From contig NZ_CP102604.1 in NCBI RefSeq assembly GCF_024707505.1, forward strand, positions 3,472,001 through 3,536,000: DNA of 64,000 nt, read 5' to 3'. Every line of letters begins with the position of its first letter. Position 1 is the first letter of the stretch. The translations under genes were made by a program, and so were the position numbers. This DNA comes from Pantoea sp. SOD02 (GTDB lineage Bacteria; Pseudomonadota; Gammaproteobacteria; Enterobacterales; Enterobacteriaceae). Below are positions 9,401 to 17,647 of this stretch, piece after piece. The notes under the pieces are model-generated. The model was not told the DNA's origin and did no database searches. It saw only the letters and a program-made list of their open reading frames with translations.

Positions 9401-11137
9401 TTACGCTTGCCACGGCAAAATGCCGTGCGGCAGGCGCCGGGTCAGGCGAGTCGCCAGCGCCATTAATAAGCACACCACCACAATCATCAGGCAGCCGACC
9501 GCCGCTGCCAGCGAAGCGGATCCTCCTTCATCGAGAAACACGATGGTCGGCCCGATGGTTTGCGTTTGCGAGGTGACCAGCAACACCGAAACCTGGATTT
9601 CATTCAGCGCGGTGAGAAACACCAGCACGCTGCCCGCCAGCGCGGACGGTGCCGCCAGCGGCAGCAAGATGTCGCGCATGCGGCGCAGAAAACCGGCGCC
9701 GCACAAGCGTGCGGCTTCATCCAGTGCCGGTTCCAGTTGAGCAAATCCGGCTAACGTCGGGCGCAACACCAGCGCGAGGAAGTTCGCCAGATAGGCAGCG
9801 AGGATGATCCACACCGTGCCATACAGCGAAACGTTGACGATCGGCAGCGGACGAAGAAAGAACAACATCGCCGCCACGCCGGTGACAATGCCCGGCAGCG
9901 CATAGGTGAGTTCACTCGCCAGCCACAAACCGCGCACCAGTTTGGTTCGACGCCAACTGAGGAAGTAGGCAAGAAACAGCGCGCAAACCGTCAAAATCAG
10001 CGCCGCCAGCGTGGTTAATCCGAGGCTGGTAAGAAACGCGTGTCGCACCGCCGGATAACCCCACAATGCGGCGCGGAAGTTCTCCAGCGTCAGTGTTTGC
10101 CAGCTGAGCACCTGGCCAAAGCCGCTGGTGAGCGCGGTGATTAGCAGCGCGCTGAGCGGTAACAGCAAGGTCAGCGCCATCCACAGCCAGGCGACGCCTT
10201 CAATCGCCACACGCCCGCGCCCCAGCGATTGCTGCCACAGACGCGGCGCGCCGTTTACGCGCACATCATGGCGTCCGCCCAACCAGGCGCTGGCCGCCAT
10301 GCCCGCCAGCGTGATCACCGCGATCAATAACGCATACACCGCCGTGTTCGGCAGCGCGCTCGGGCCAATACCATTCAGCTGCTGATACACCAGCGTGATT
10401 AGCGTGGGCACGCGTGCCGGAATGCCCAGCATCGCCTGAATACCGAAGTTGCCCGCCGCCGCGACAAAGGTCAGCGCGGCTCCGGCAAAGATCGCCGGGC
10501 GCGCCAGCGGCAGTACAATGGTGAACAGAATGCGTGCGCGAGACGCACCGCTGGCCTGCGCCGCTTCCACCAAATCAGCAGGTAAACGGCGCAAACCGGC
10601 GCGCACGGTGAGAAACACTAAAGGCGCATTGTGCGTGCCGAGCAGCAGTACAATGCCGGTTAAGGAGTAAAGCGGCTGCTCGCCGGGCGCAAACCACGGC
10701 AATCCTAGCGTGGCGAACAGCAGCGCCAGCGGACTGCTCGGTGCCAGCGCCTGCAGCCAGGCCAGCGCAGTCACCTGCGGCGGAATCATCAACGGCAGGA
10801 TAAACGCAAACACCCACGCGGTTTTAGCGCGCAGATCGCTGAGCGCCACCAGCCATGCGGCGGCGGTGCCGAGCACCACGGAAATCAGGGTAGAACTGAG
10901 CGCGATGAGCAAGGTATTGCCGCTGGCGATCAACACACGATCGCTCGCCAGCAGACGCGTTAAGCGCGCGATGTCCGGCACGCCGTTGGGCGCAATGGCG
11001 GTCCACACCAGCCGCATCAGCGGCGCCACCGACAGCAAACCAATCAGCAGCACCATCAGCGCCAGAATCAGCCGTTCGCTGTTAACGCGCGGCGCTTTGC
11101 GCGCCCCGCTACGCCATTCGTTGCTCAACACGCTCAT
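9401..11137 (-). CDS. ABC transporter permease, two fused permease domains (Fe3+/phosphonate type)
   Basis: This is a 578-residue inner-membrane protein with about 12 hydrophobic helices arranged as two MetI-type permease halves, as in FbpB/SfuB and the 2-aminoethylphosphonate permeases. EAA-type loops are seen in each half (EAAQASGASRARILFTIVLP near 200, and DEAARLCGAGFLRRMRDILLP near 490); these dock with the ATPase. It is the last gene of the operon and starts two bases after the stop of the binding-protein gene. It belongs with the ATPase and binding protein upstream. The substrate is not determined by this sequence. Confidence 0.88.
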   Translation of the reverse strand: MSVLSNEWRSGARKAPRVNSERLILALMVLLIGLLSVAPLMRLVWTAIAPNGVPDIARLTRLLASDRVLIASGNTLLIALSSTLISVVLGTAAAWLVALSDLRAKTAWVFAFILPLMIPPQVTALAWLQALAPSSPLALLFATLGLPWFAPGEQPLYSLTGIVLLLGTHNAPLVFLTVRAGLRRLPADLVEAAQASGASRARILFTIVLPLARPAIFAGAALTFVAAAGNFGIQAMLGIPARVPTLITLVYQQLNGIGPSALPNTAVYALLIAVITLAGMAASAWLGGRHDVRVNGAPRLWQQSLGRGRVAIEGVAWLWMALTLLLPLSALLITALTSGFGQVLSWQTLTLENFRAALWGYPAVRHAFLTSLGLTTLAALILTVCALFLAYFLSWRRTKLVRGLWLASELTYALPGIVTGVAAMLFFLRPLPIVNVSLYGTVWIILAAYLANFLALVLRPTLAGFAQLEPALDEAARLCGAGFLRRMRDILLPLAAPSALAGSVLVFLTALNEIQVSVLLVTSQTQTIGPTIVFLDEGGSASLAAAVGCLMIVVVCLLMALATRLTRRLPHGILPWQA

Positions 11138-11139
11138 GC

Positions 11140-12129
11140 TTAGCCGCCGAACAGCGCGGTGAACTGATCGCGCACTGCCGCATCTTCTTTGATCGCTTTC
11201 GCCACGTCCGGCGACAGCAGCTTGATTTTGTTGATCGGCGTGAAGCCTTCCGGTGCTGAGACGCGATCATCCACCGGACGGTTGCCCTGCTCGACCACCA
11301 ATTTCTGGCCTTGCTCGGAGAGCATAAAGTTGACGAAGGCTTTGGCGGCCGGCAGGTTGTGCGCAGTTTTCATGATGGCAACCGGCTCGGTGACATAGGA
11401 AACGCCCTCTTTCGGATAGACCAGATCCACCGGCGAACCCTTTTTCTTCGCCAGAATCACGTCGGCGTCGGTGATGATGCCGTACTTATCCAGCCCGCTG
11501 GCGACCGCTTTCAACGCCGGGCCGTTGCCGCCCTGCGGCGCAACGCCGATAGCCGCCAGCTTCTTATAGAAGCTCCAGCCAATCGACGGCGTGTTGATAT
11601 CGGTGTGCAGCTTGTAGAGCGCCGCGCCGGAGTAGAGCGGGCTTGGCACCGCAATCTGCCCTTTATTGGCTTCCACCGCCAGCGCGTTCCAGCTATCAAT
11701 CGGCTGCGCGTGCTGGGTGTTGTAAGCAATCACCGTGGCGATGATTTTAGTGCCAAAGAAGGTTTTGTCTTTATCGTAGAACGACGGATTGATGTGGCTG
11801 AGTGGCGCATCGCTGTAGCTATAAAGATGATTTTCGTTTTTCAGCGCGCCAAGGTTGATGGCGTCGGCAATCAGCAGCACATCCGGCTTGGCTTCGCCGC
11901 TCATCATTTCGGTACGCAGCACGTTCATTAACTGCGTGGTGCCGTTGCGCGTCCACTCGACCTGCACATTGGGATAGGCGGCTTTAAAGGCATCCATGGT
12001 TTGCTGGGCAATTTCCGGTGCCTGCGAGGTGTAAACCACCAATTTTCCTGCCGGTGCCTCGTCGGCAAAGCTGGCGGCAGAAACTAATAATCCACTGGCT
12101 AACATCAACACGTTGAACGACGTACGCAT
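11140..12129 (-). CDS. ABC transporter periplasmic substrate-binding protein (Fe3+/2-aminoethylphosphonate type)
   Basis: This is a 329-residue binding protein with a Sec signal peptide (1-23, cut after ASFA). The mature part begins with KLVVYTSQAPEIAQQTMDAFKAAYPNV, typical of the FbpA/AfuA/PhnS group of type II binding proteins. The start is the ATG at 12129, with AGGGA six bases upstream; the longer open frame overlaps the ATPase gene and looks non-coding. I cannot see the adjacent tyrosine pair that marks well-characterised ferric-binding proteins; the ligand-loop motif here is PSPLYSGAAL. Iron, a phosphonate or another small anion all remain possible. It is the middle gene of the operon. 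Confidence 0.85.
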   Translation of the reverse strand: MRTSFNVLMLASGLLVSAASFADEAPAGKLVVYTSQAPEIAQQTMDAFKAAYPNVQVEWTRNGTTQLMNVLRTEMMSGEAKPDVLLIADAINLGALKNENHLYSYSDAPLSHINPSFYDKDKTFFGTKIIATVIAYNTQHAQPIDSWNALAVEANKGQIAVPSPLYSGAALYKLHTDINTPSIGWSFYKKLAAIGVAPQGGNGPALKAVASGLDKYGIITDADVILAKKKGSPVDLVYPKEGVSYVTEPVAIMKTAHNLPAAKAFVNFMLSEQGQKLVVEQGNRPVDDRVSAPEGFTPINKIKLLSPDVAKAIKEDAAVRDQFTALFGG

Positions 12130-12154
12130 AGCATTTCCCTGAAGGTTTAAGAAG

Positions 12155-13222
12155 TTAAGAAGGAAGAATCCAGCCGTCGCGCACTGCCACACCTACAGTG
12201 GCATCGACAGCGGGTAAAGGTTGATCGGCCAGCAGCAGCGTAATGCTGCATTCCGGCGCATCCAGCGGCACCACATTCAGTTGGTGATGACCGCCGCGAT
12301 AGATCACCCGCTGCACGCGTGCGACAAACTGCGGTTCGCCCGGCGCGGCTAAGTGGAAATCGACTGCATGAAAACTGGCTTGCGCCTGCGGCTGCGGGCG
12401 TTGATCCAGCGCGCAGCGCAACGGCACGCGCAGGCCGCACAGCGTGGCAAAGGCGCGGCCATCGCCAAGCGGCTCGATATCGCTGATCGGCAGCACTTTG
12501 CCGTCATCAATAAAGCGCGCGACCATGGCATTCGCCGGTTCACGCCACAGCGTTTGCGGCGTGGCGAACTGCATCACGCGGCCGGCATCCATCACCACGA
12601 TGCGATCGGCCAGCGCCATCGCTTCATGTTGATCGTGGGTGATGTAGAGCAAGGTGGCGCGGCTGTGATGATGGAAGCGGCGGAACTCCTCTTCCATGGT
12701 GGCGCGCAGATGGACATCGAGGTTGGCGAGCGGCTCATCGAGCAAAACCAGCGTTGGCTGCGCGACTAAACAACGCGCCAGCGCCACACGCTGACGCTGG
12801 CCGCCGGAGAGATCGGCAGGACGACGTGCGGCGAACGCTTCTAATCCCACCAGTTCCAGCGCCTGCTGCGTGCGGCGCTCGCGATCGGCATGCGCTACGC
12901 CGTTGACTTTCAGGCTGTAGGAGACATTCTCCGCCACCGTCATATGCGGCCACAGCGCGTAGCTCTGGAATACCACGCCAAGCTGGCGATCTTCCGGTGG
13001 CAGATGCACGCCCGGCGCAGCGAAGCAGCGGTCGCCAACGTGGATTTCTCCGGCATCGGCGGTTTCAAATCCGGCCAGCAGGCGCAGCAAGGTGGTTTTG
13101 CCGCAGCCCGACGGCCCCAATACGGCGATGAATTCTCCCTGCGCAATCTGCAGCGAGATGTCTTGCAATACCGGCTGCGCCGCAAAGGATTTGCGCAGCC
13201 CGCGCAGTGTGATTGATGCCAT
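12155..13222 (-). CDS. ABC transporter ATP-binding protein (Fe3+/phosphonate type)
   Basis: This is a 355-residue ATPase that powers the importer encoded downstream. It has the Walker A motif GPSGCGKTT (about 36-44), Q-loop VVFQSYALWPHM, signature LSGGQRQR, Walker B LVLLDEPLANLD, and switch His in YITHDQHEA. A C-terminal TOBE-like regulatory domain follows (about 240-355). It is the first gene of the three-gene operon; the next gene begins 25 bases downstream. No Fur box was seen in the 70 bases upstream of its ATG, which argues weakly against classical iron control. Confidence 0.88.
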   Translation of the reverse strand: MASITLRGLRKSFAAQPVLQDISLQIAQGEFIAVLGPSGCGKTTLLRLLAGFETADAGEIHVGDRCFAAPGVHLPPEDRQLGVVFQSYALWPHMTVAENVSYSLKVNGVAHADRERRTQQALELVGLEAFAARRPADLSGGQRQRVALARCLVAQPTLVLLDEPLANLDVHLRATMEEEFRRFHHHSRATLLYITHDQHEAMALADRIVVMDAGRVMQFATPQTLWREPANAMVARFIDDGKVLPISDIEPLGDGRAFATLCGLRVPLRCALDQRPQPQAQASFHAVDFHLAAPGEPQFVARVQRVIYRGGHHQLNVVPLDAPECSITLLLADQPLPAVDATVGVAVRDGWILPS

Positions 13223-13293
13223 GTTTCTGGCCTTTCGCTAACAGTCCGGCTAAGACCCTACGACACTGTGATGACGATTCCATGACATTGGGC

Positions 13294-13493
13294 TAGGTCG
13301 CCATAAATGGCGCCCCTACGAATGCATGCTTCAAACCAGGTCGCCATAAATGGCGACCCTACAAATGCTGGTATCCCGTCGTAGGGTCGCCATTTATGGC
13401 GACCGATTCACACAATGCAACCAACCAGGTCGCCATGAATGGCGACCCTACAAAAGTTCGGGTTCCGTCGTAGGGTCGCCATTCATGGCGACC
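13294..13493. repeat. Array of five A-type palindromic repeats
   Basis: There are five copies, at 13294-13319, 13338-13362, 13381-13404, 13427-13451 and 13470-13493. The second/third and fourth/fifth copies form pairs joined tail to tail (CCCTAC, 18 bases, GTAGGG). The two 18-base spacers are related (both begin with AAA and end in CCGTC). The two forward copies are each followed by GATTCA. The array fills the gap between the ABC operon and the stop of the olsF-like gene. The layout is that of a BIME (a REP-element mosaic), not a CRISPR array. Confidence 0.85.
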
Positions 13494-13496
13494 GAT

Positions 13497-15200
13497 TCAA
13501 AGGTGCATGCCGATATAGCGCTCATAACGCGCGGGCTTCACCCGCGTTAGATCCACTAGCACCAAACCATCGATACAGTTATTGAAATCTGGATCGCTGC
13601 CGAAATCGATAAACTGCACGCCGCCCGGCTCGCACACCTCGGAATATTGCTTGTAAAGCGTCGGAATGGCGGTGCCGAGGTTCGCCAGCAGATGCTTCAA
13701 CCGCCGTAAATCTTCGCTGTAGTTATCGCCGGTGAATTGGGCCAGCACTTCCGGCAGCGAGGCCGGATAAGGGCGGCGCGAGGTGGCCAGCGGCAGTTCG
13801 GTGGGGAAATACATGCGATAGAACGCCACCAGCAGATCGCGCGCCGCCAGCGGCATGCCGCCCGAGATCGAGACCGGACCAAACAGATAGCGGGTTTCCG
13901 GATACCTGGCGATGTAGGCACCAATGCCCATCCACAAATAATCGAGGCCGCGTTTACCCCAATAGGCAGGCTGAATAAAACTGCGGCCCAGCTCCAGACC
14001 TTGATTGATGATTGGCAGCATGCGCTCGTCGTAGTGGAACAGGCTGTCGCTATAAATACCTTCCAGCCCACGGCGCTCCAGCTGCTCAGCGCCGGGAATA
14101 AAGCGATAGGCACCAACGATCTCCAGCGCATCGTCATCCCACAGAATCAGGTGATAGTAATCGTCATCGTATTTATCGAGGTCGCGACGACGGCCGCTGC
14201 CCTCGCCTACCGCGCGGAACGCCACTTCGCGTAAACGTCCAAGCTCACGCAGCAGCGGCACCCAGCTAGCGCCGTTACGTCGCCACAGGTAGATCTGCTT
14301 GCCATCCGGCAGCGTGCCGAGTCGCTCGCTCTCCATCAGCGCTTTTTTCAGCTCGGCGCGATCTTCCGGGCGCGCAATCGCCGCTTCGGTCTGGAACAGG
14401 CCACGCCGCCCTTGTCCAATGCGATACAGATGTTTGCGCAGCCGCTTCGCCAGCTCTTTGCCGGGCGTGTGGCCATCATGCCAGTTGGCAAACGGAATCT
14501 GCTCGCCAATATGCAGCTTGATGCGCGAACCGCGCTGGCGAAACATTTCGCGCACCAGCATCAATAACGCCAGCGGCGAGGCAATTTTGGCTGCGGCATA
14601 GAACGCCAGGCTGTTACGCCCCACCACATGCACCGGCACGATCGGTGCGCGAGCGCGCGCGGCGAGGCGTAAGAAGCTGTGATGCCAGTGACGATCGCGT
14701 ACGCCACGGCTGGAAAGCCGTGACACTTCGCCCGCTGGGAAGATGATCAGCACGCCCTGATTATCGAGATGTTGCTGCATGTGCGTCAGCTGTTCGCGGC
14801 TGGTGCGGTTGCCCATGTTATCCACCGGCAGCATCATGTTGTTGATCGGTTCCAGCATCATCAACATGCGGTTGGCAACAATTTTCACATCGCGCCGCAC
14901 CTGCGAAACCGCCGCCAGCAGCGCCAGGCCGTCCAGCGCACCGAGCGGATGATTAGCAACAATCACCACCGGGCCGCGCGTGGGAATCTGCTCTAAATCG
15001 CGTTCGCTCAGTTCACAACGCACATCCAGGTGCTCCAGCACTTGCTCCACCATATCCACGCCTTTCAGATGGCGATAGCGGGCGGCAAACGCCTGGAATT
15101 CATGTTCGCGAACCGCCCATTTCAGGGCTCTTTTCTGCCAGTTCGCCGGTTGATGGCCAGGCCAGTAAGTATCGAGAAGCTGATCAACTGAAAACATCAT
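13497..15200 (-). CDS. olsF: Bifunctional acyltransferase, OlsF-like (ornithine lipid synthesis)
   Basis: This is a 567-residue fusion. The N-terminal half is a PlsC-type acyltransferase (about 60-260), with ANHPLGALDG as the histidine-aspartate motif and IIFPAGEVSR as the substrate loop. The C-terminal half (about 310-560) resembles the OlsB/hemolysin-type N-acyltransferase of the GNAT fold (motifs VGAYRFI, GRSFIQPAYWGKRGLDYLWMGI, GPVSIS). The same domain order is found in OlsF of Serratia, which makes ornithine lipids: N-acylation of ornithine by the C-terminal part, then O-acylation by the N-terminal part. It acts at the inner membrane. The gene begins ATGATG, and the second ATG (15197) has better spacing from AAGG. 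Function is inferred from domain architecture only. Confidence 0.7.
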   Translation of the reverse strand: MMFSVDQLLDTYWPGHQPANWQKRALKWAVREHEFQAFAARYRHLKGVDMVEQVLEHLDVRCELSERDLEQIPTRGPVVIVANHPLGALDGLALLAAVSQVRRDVKIVANRMLMMLEPINNMMLPVDNMGNRTSREQLTHMQQHLDNQGVLIIFPAGEVSRLSSRGVRDRHWHHSFLRLAARARAPIVPVHVVGRNSLAFYAAAKIASPLALLMLVREMFRQRGSRIKLHIGEQIPFANWHDGHTPGKELAKRLRKHLYRIGQGRRGLFQTEAAIARPEDRAELKKALMESERLGTLPDGKQIYLWRRNGASWVPLLRELGRLREVAFRAVGEGSGRRRDLDKYDDDYYHLILWDDDALEIVGAYRFIPGAEQLERRGLEGIYSDSLFHYDERMLPIINQGLELGRSFIQPAYWGKRGLDYLWMGIGAYIARYPETRYLFGPVSISGGMPLAARDLLVAFYRMYFPTELPLATSRRPYPASLPEVLAQFTGDNYSEDLRRLKHLLANLGTAIPTLYKQYSEVCEPGGVQFIDFGSDPDFNNCIDGLVLVDLTRVKPARYERYIGMHL

Positions 15201-15468
15201 TCACCTTTTTATGCGCAGCGGTTTATCGCCTCGACGTTAAAACGGCTTGTTTTCAGATTTATGACTGCCGCCCAGTAAGAATGGATAAATCAGCAAGGCG
15301 CATTGTTCTAACGCATAAAAACCATCGATTGATCTTAAAAGGAGAAATTCAAGACATGGCTTAAATCTTAATGTTAAGCCCCGTGAATTAATCTGGTCAC
15401 ACCTCTGGTTGTGTTTTTTATGAGTGTTTTAACCCTTGGGTTTTTTCTTTTTTTTCTGGGCTACACAT

Positions 15469-16089
15469 ATGATTCATTCGGTATTTATTGTTGATGACCA
15501 TCCGCTAATCTGTGCGGGTATTCAGGCACTATTAGATTCTTATCACTATGCAATTGTCGGCATTGCGCAGAAAGGAGATTTACTGATTACCGAGTTACAC
15601 CAAATCCGTCCGGACGTTTTACTGCTTGATCTCACCATGCCCGGTCGTGCCGGTATTCCGCTGATTGCGGATATCAAGCGCACGATGCCAGAACAGAAAA
15701 TCATCGTATTTACCGCATCAGAAAGTCTTTTTTATCAACGATGTTGCTTGCAATTGGGTGTTGAAGGTTATGTCTATAAGCGCGGGAATTTGGATACGCT
15801 GATAACGGCTATAAAAGAAGTGGAGCGAGGTAAACGCTTTTATCCCGTCACTCATGCCGCTGCTGACGCCGGCGAATTGATTGAAAGCGAGAAATTGATG
15901 AGTTTGACGCGACGTGAATTGATTGTTTTAGTCAAACTCGCGTCGGGAATGAGTAATAAAGAGATCGCTTCACAATTGCAGTTGAGTAGTAAAACTGTGA
16001 GTACCTATAAAATAAAAATCCTGCGCAAATTAGGATTGAAAGGGATTAGCGGAATTAATATGACTGCGAAGATGAATGAGTTAGTGTGA
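15469..16089 (+). CDS. LuxR/FixJ-family response regulator (orphan)
   Basis: This is a 206-residue response regulator. The receiver domain (1-120) has the acidic pair Asp9-Asp10, the phosphoacceptor Asp54 in LLLDLTMPG and the Lys in YVYKRGN. A LuxR-type helix-turn-helix follows (about 142-206, LTRRELIVLVKLASGMSNKEIASQLQLSSKTVSTYK). It resembles the FimZ/BvgA/EvgA group. No sensor kinase lies nearby. I chose the ATG at 15469 because the receiver fold begins there; its ribosome-binding site is poor. The gene is visibly AT-richer than its neighbours, and T-tracts precede it, which suggests recent acquisition. It may regulate fimbriae, but that is a guess from family resemblance. Confidence 0.85.
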   Translation: MIHSVFIVDDHPLICAGIQALLDSYHYAIVGIAQKGDLLITELHQIRPDVLLLDLTMPGRAGIPLIADIKRTMPEQKIIVFTASESLFYQRCCLQLGVEGYVYKRGNLDTLITAIKEVERGKRFYPVTHAAADAGELIESEKLMSLTRRELIVLVKLASGMSNKEIASQLQLSSKTVSTYKIKILRKLGLKGISGINMTAKMNELV

Positions 16090-16095
16090 AAAGCC

Positions 16096-16120
16096 AGGTC
16101 GCCATAAATGGCGACCCTAC
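16096..16120. repeat. Intergenic palindromic repeat, A type, reverse
   Basis: The arms are AGGTCGCCAT and ATGGCGACCCTAC around AA. It sits in the 35-base gap between the converging stop codons of the response regulator and the Anbu gene. Confidence 0.9.
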
Positions 16121-16124
16121 TGAG

Positions 16125-16829
16125 TTAGAGCTTCAACGGCGGCAGCTGTGAAAAGACACTTAACAGGCCTTTACTCCACAGCTGACGAATTTGTGAAAAA
16201 TAGGGATGATGTTCGGTGATGTGATATTGCTCGCTGTCACTGAAACTGTCGGTGCGATAGACCATCACATCCAGCGGTAAACCCACCGAAATATTACTCG
16301 CCAGCGTCGAATCCATCGAAATCAACGCGCACTGCATCGCCTGACTCAGCGGCGTTTCGTAACGCAGCACGCGGTCAATGATCGGTTTACCGTACTTACT
16401 TTCACCAATCTGAAAATACGGCGTATCGATGCTGGCTTCGATGAAGTTGCCCTGCGGGTAGATCTGGAACAGTCGCGGCTCCTCGCCACGAATCTGCCCG
16501 CCCAGCAGCAGCGTGCCGCCAAACTCTTCGCCATCGCGCTTGATCACCTCGCGCAGCGTTTCGCCCACCATCAGCGCAATGTCATACAGCGATCGTCCAT
16601 TCAGTAAATTCGGTTGATCGTTATCGCCGTTGTTGCGTCGCAGCAGGCTCAGCACGCTCTGCGTGGTGGCCAGATTGCCGGCGCTTTGCAGCACCAGCGT
16701 GCGTTCATCATCGACCTGAAACACATGCAATTTGCGGAACGAGGAAATATGATCAACGCCCGCATTGGTGCGTGAATCGGATACAAAAATCATCCCTGAC
16801 GATAAACGCATTGCCACACAATAAGTCAT
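16125..16829 (-). CDS. Anbu-type proteasome-like protease subunit
   Basis: This is a 234-residue member of the Anbu (ancestral beta subunit) family, a bacterial relative of the 20S proteasome and HslV. I chose the ATG at 16829 so that the product begins MTYCVAM; removing Met exposes Thr1, the expected catalytic N-terminus. An upstream in-frame GTG at 16835 would bury it. The motif SDSRTNAGVD, a Gly-rich LLLGG and the SMDSTLASNISVG segment are typical. It is the last of four overlapping or closely spaced genes with a transglutaminase-like protein, an alpha-E protein and an ATP-grasp enzyme, the standard Anbu neighbourhood. The set is thought to make and process a small peptide modification; its product is not known. 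Confidence 0.85.
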   Translation of the reverse strand: MTYCVAMRLSSGMIFVSDSRTNAGVDHISSFRKLHVFQVDDERTLVLQSAGNLATTQSVLSLLRRNNGDNDQPNLLNGRSLYDIALMVGETLREVIKRDGEEFGGTLLLGGQIRGEEPRLFQIYPQGNFIEASIDTPYFQIGESKYGKPIIDRVLRYETPLSQAMQCALISMDSTLASNISVGLPLDVMVYRTDSFSDSEQYHITEHHPYFSQIRQLWSKGLLSVFSQLPPLKL

Positions 16830-16846
16830 AGTCACGCCTGTTCTGA

Positions 16847-17647
16847 TTACTGCTGCGCATGCACCTGAAGCACCGCAGCCACCGCCAGCATATCTTCACC
16901 GCCGCCGCCCAGCCGCATACCGCGCACCGGACACGCATCGAGATAATCCACGCCGACCGCCAGGCGTAAATGCTGGCGCGTGCTGCGAGTATTATTGGTG
17001 ATATCAAAGCTGTGCCAACTGCCATCCAGCCAGGCTTCAACCCAGGCGTGAGTGGCGACGTGCTCAACGTTTTCAGTATAGAGATAGCCGCTTACATAGC
17101 GCGCCGGAATCCCTAAACTACGACAGCAGGCGAGAAACACGTGACTGTGATCCTGGCAAACGCCGCTGCCGGCGGCAAATACTTTCGTGGCGGCATCAGT
17201 GACCAGAGTGCTACCGGGACGATACGGCATCTTCAGCAACAGTTCATCCATGAGTTTTTCCAGGCTAGCCAGCGGTTTTTCCGGTCGCCAGTAGCGCTTG
17301 GCGAACTCACGGATTTCACCGTCAGGCTGCGTCAGCGGCGATGAGCGCAGAAACACCAACGGCGACAATAACGATTCAGGATCGGGCGCCCATTCGCCAT
17401 CATCAAGGATCTCCACCACACCACGCGCGGCGATATCCAACTGCTGATGCGGCGTATCCAGCGTCAGCACATGCATCACATTGCCGTACGCATCCTGCGT
17501 GCAGGTGGCTTCACACGGCAGCTCGAGATCCCACGAGATTATCTGCTGATGCACCGAATTTTGCGGCGTCAGGCGCAGATATTGGGTGCTGAGTGTCACC
17601 TGATGCTCGTAGGCGTAACGGGTTTTATGCTCGATGTTCAGTCTCAT
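16847..17647 (-). CDS. Transglutaminase-like cysteine protease family protein
   Basis: This 266-residue protein has an N-terminal bacterial transglutaminase-associated beta domain (1-110, MRLNIEHKTRYAYEHQV) and a transglutaminase core (about 150-230). The catalytic Cys is in GSGVCQDHSHVF, the His in VATHAWVEAW, and the Asp in WHSFDITNN, so the papain-like triad is complete. It may cut or form amide bonds. No signal peptide is present. It overlaps the upstream alpha-E gene by four bases and is followed 17 bases later by the Anbu gene. The grouping with Anbu, alpha-E and ATP-grasp genes indicates one pathway. Confidence 0.88.
   Translation of the reverse strand: MRLNIEHKTRYAYEHQVTLSTQYLRLTPQNSVHQQIISWDLELPCEATCTQDAYGNVMHVLTLDTPHQQLDIAARGVVEILDDGEWAPDPESLLSPLVFLRSSPLTQPDGEIREFAKRYWRPEKPLASLEKLMDELLLKMPYRPGSTLVTDAATKVFAAGSGVCQDHSHVFLACCRSLGIPARYVSGYLYTENVEHVATHAWVEAWLDGSWHSFDITNNTRSTRQHLRLAVGVDYLDACPVRGMRLGGGGEDMLAVAAVLQVHAQQ

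Noticed and set aside
13294-13493. Possible CRISPR array
   Set aside because: Repeats alternate in orientation, spacers of 18-22 bases are partly alike, and no cas genes are present; it is a REP/BIME-like array.
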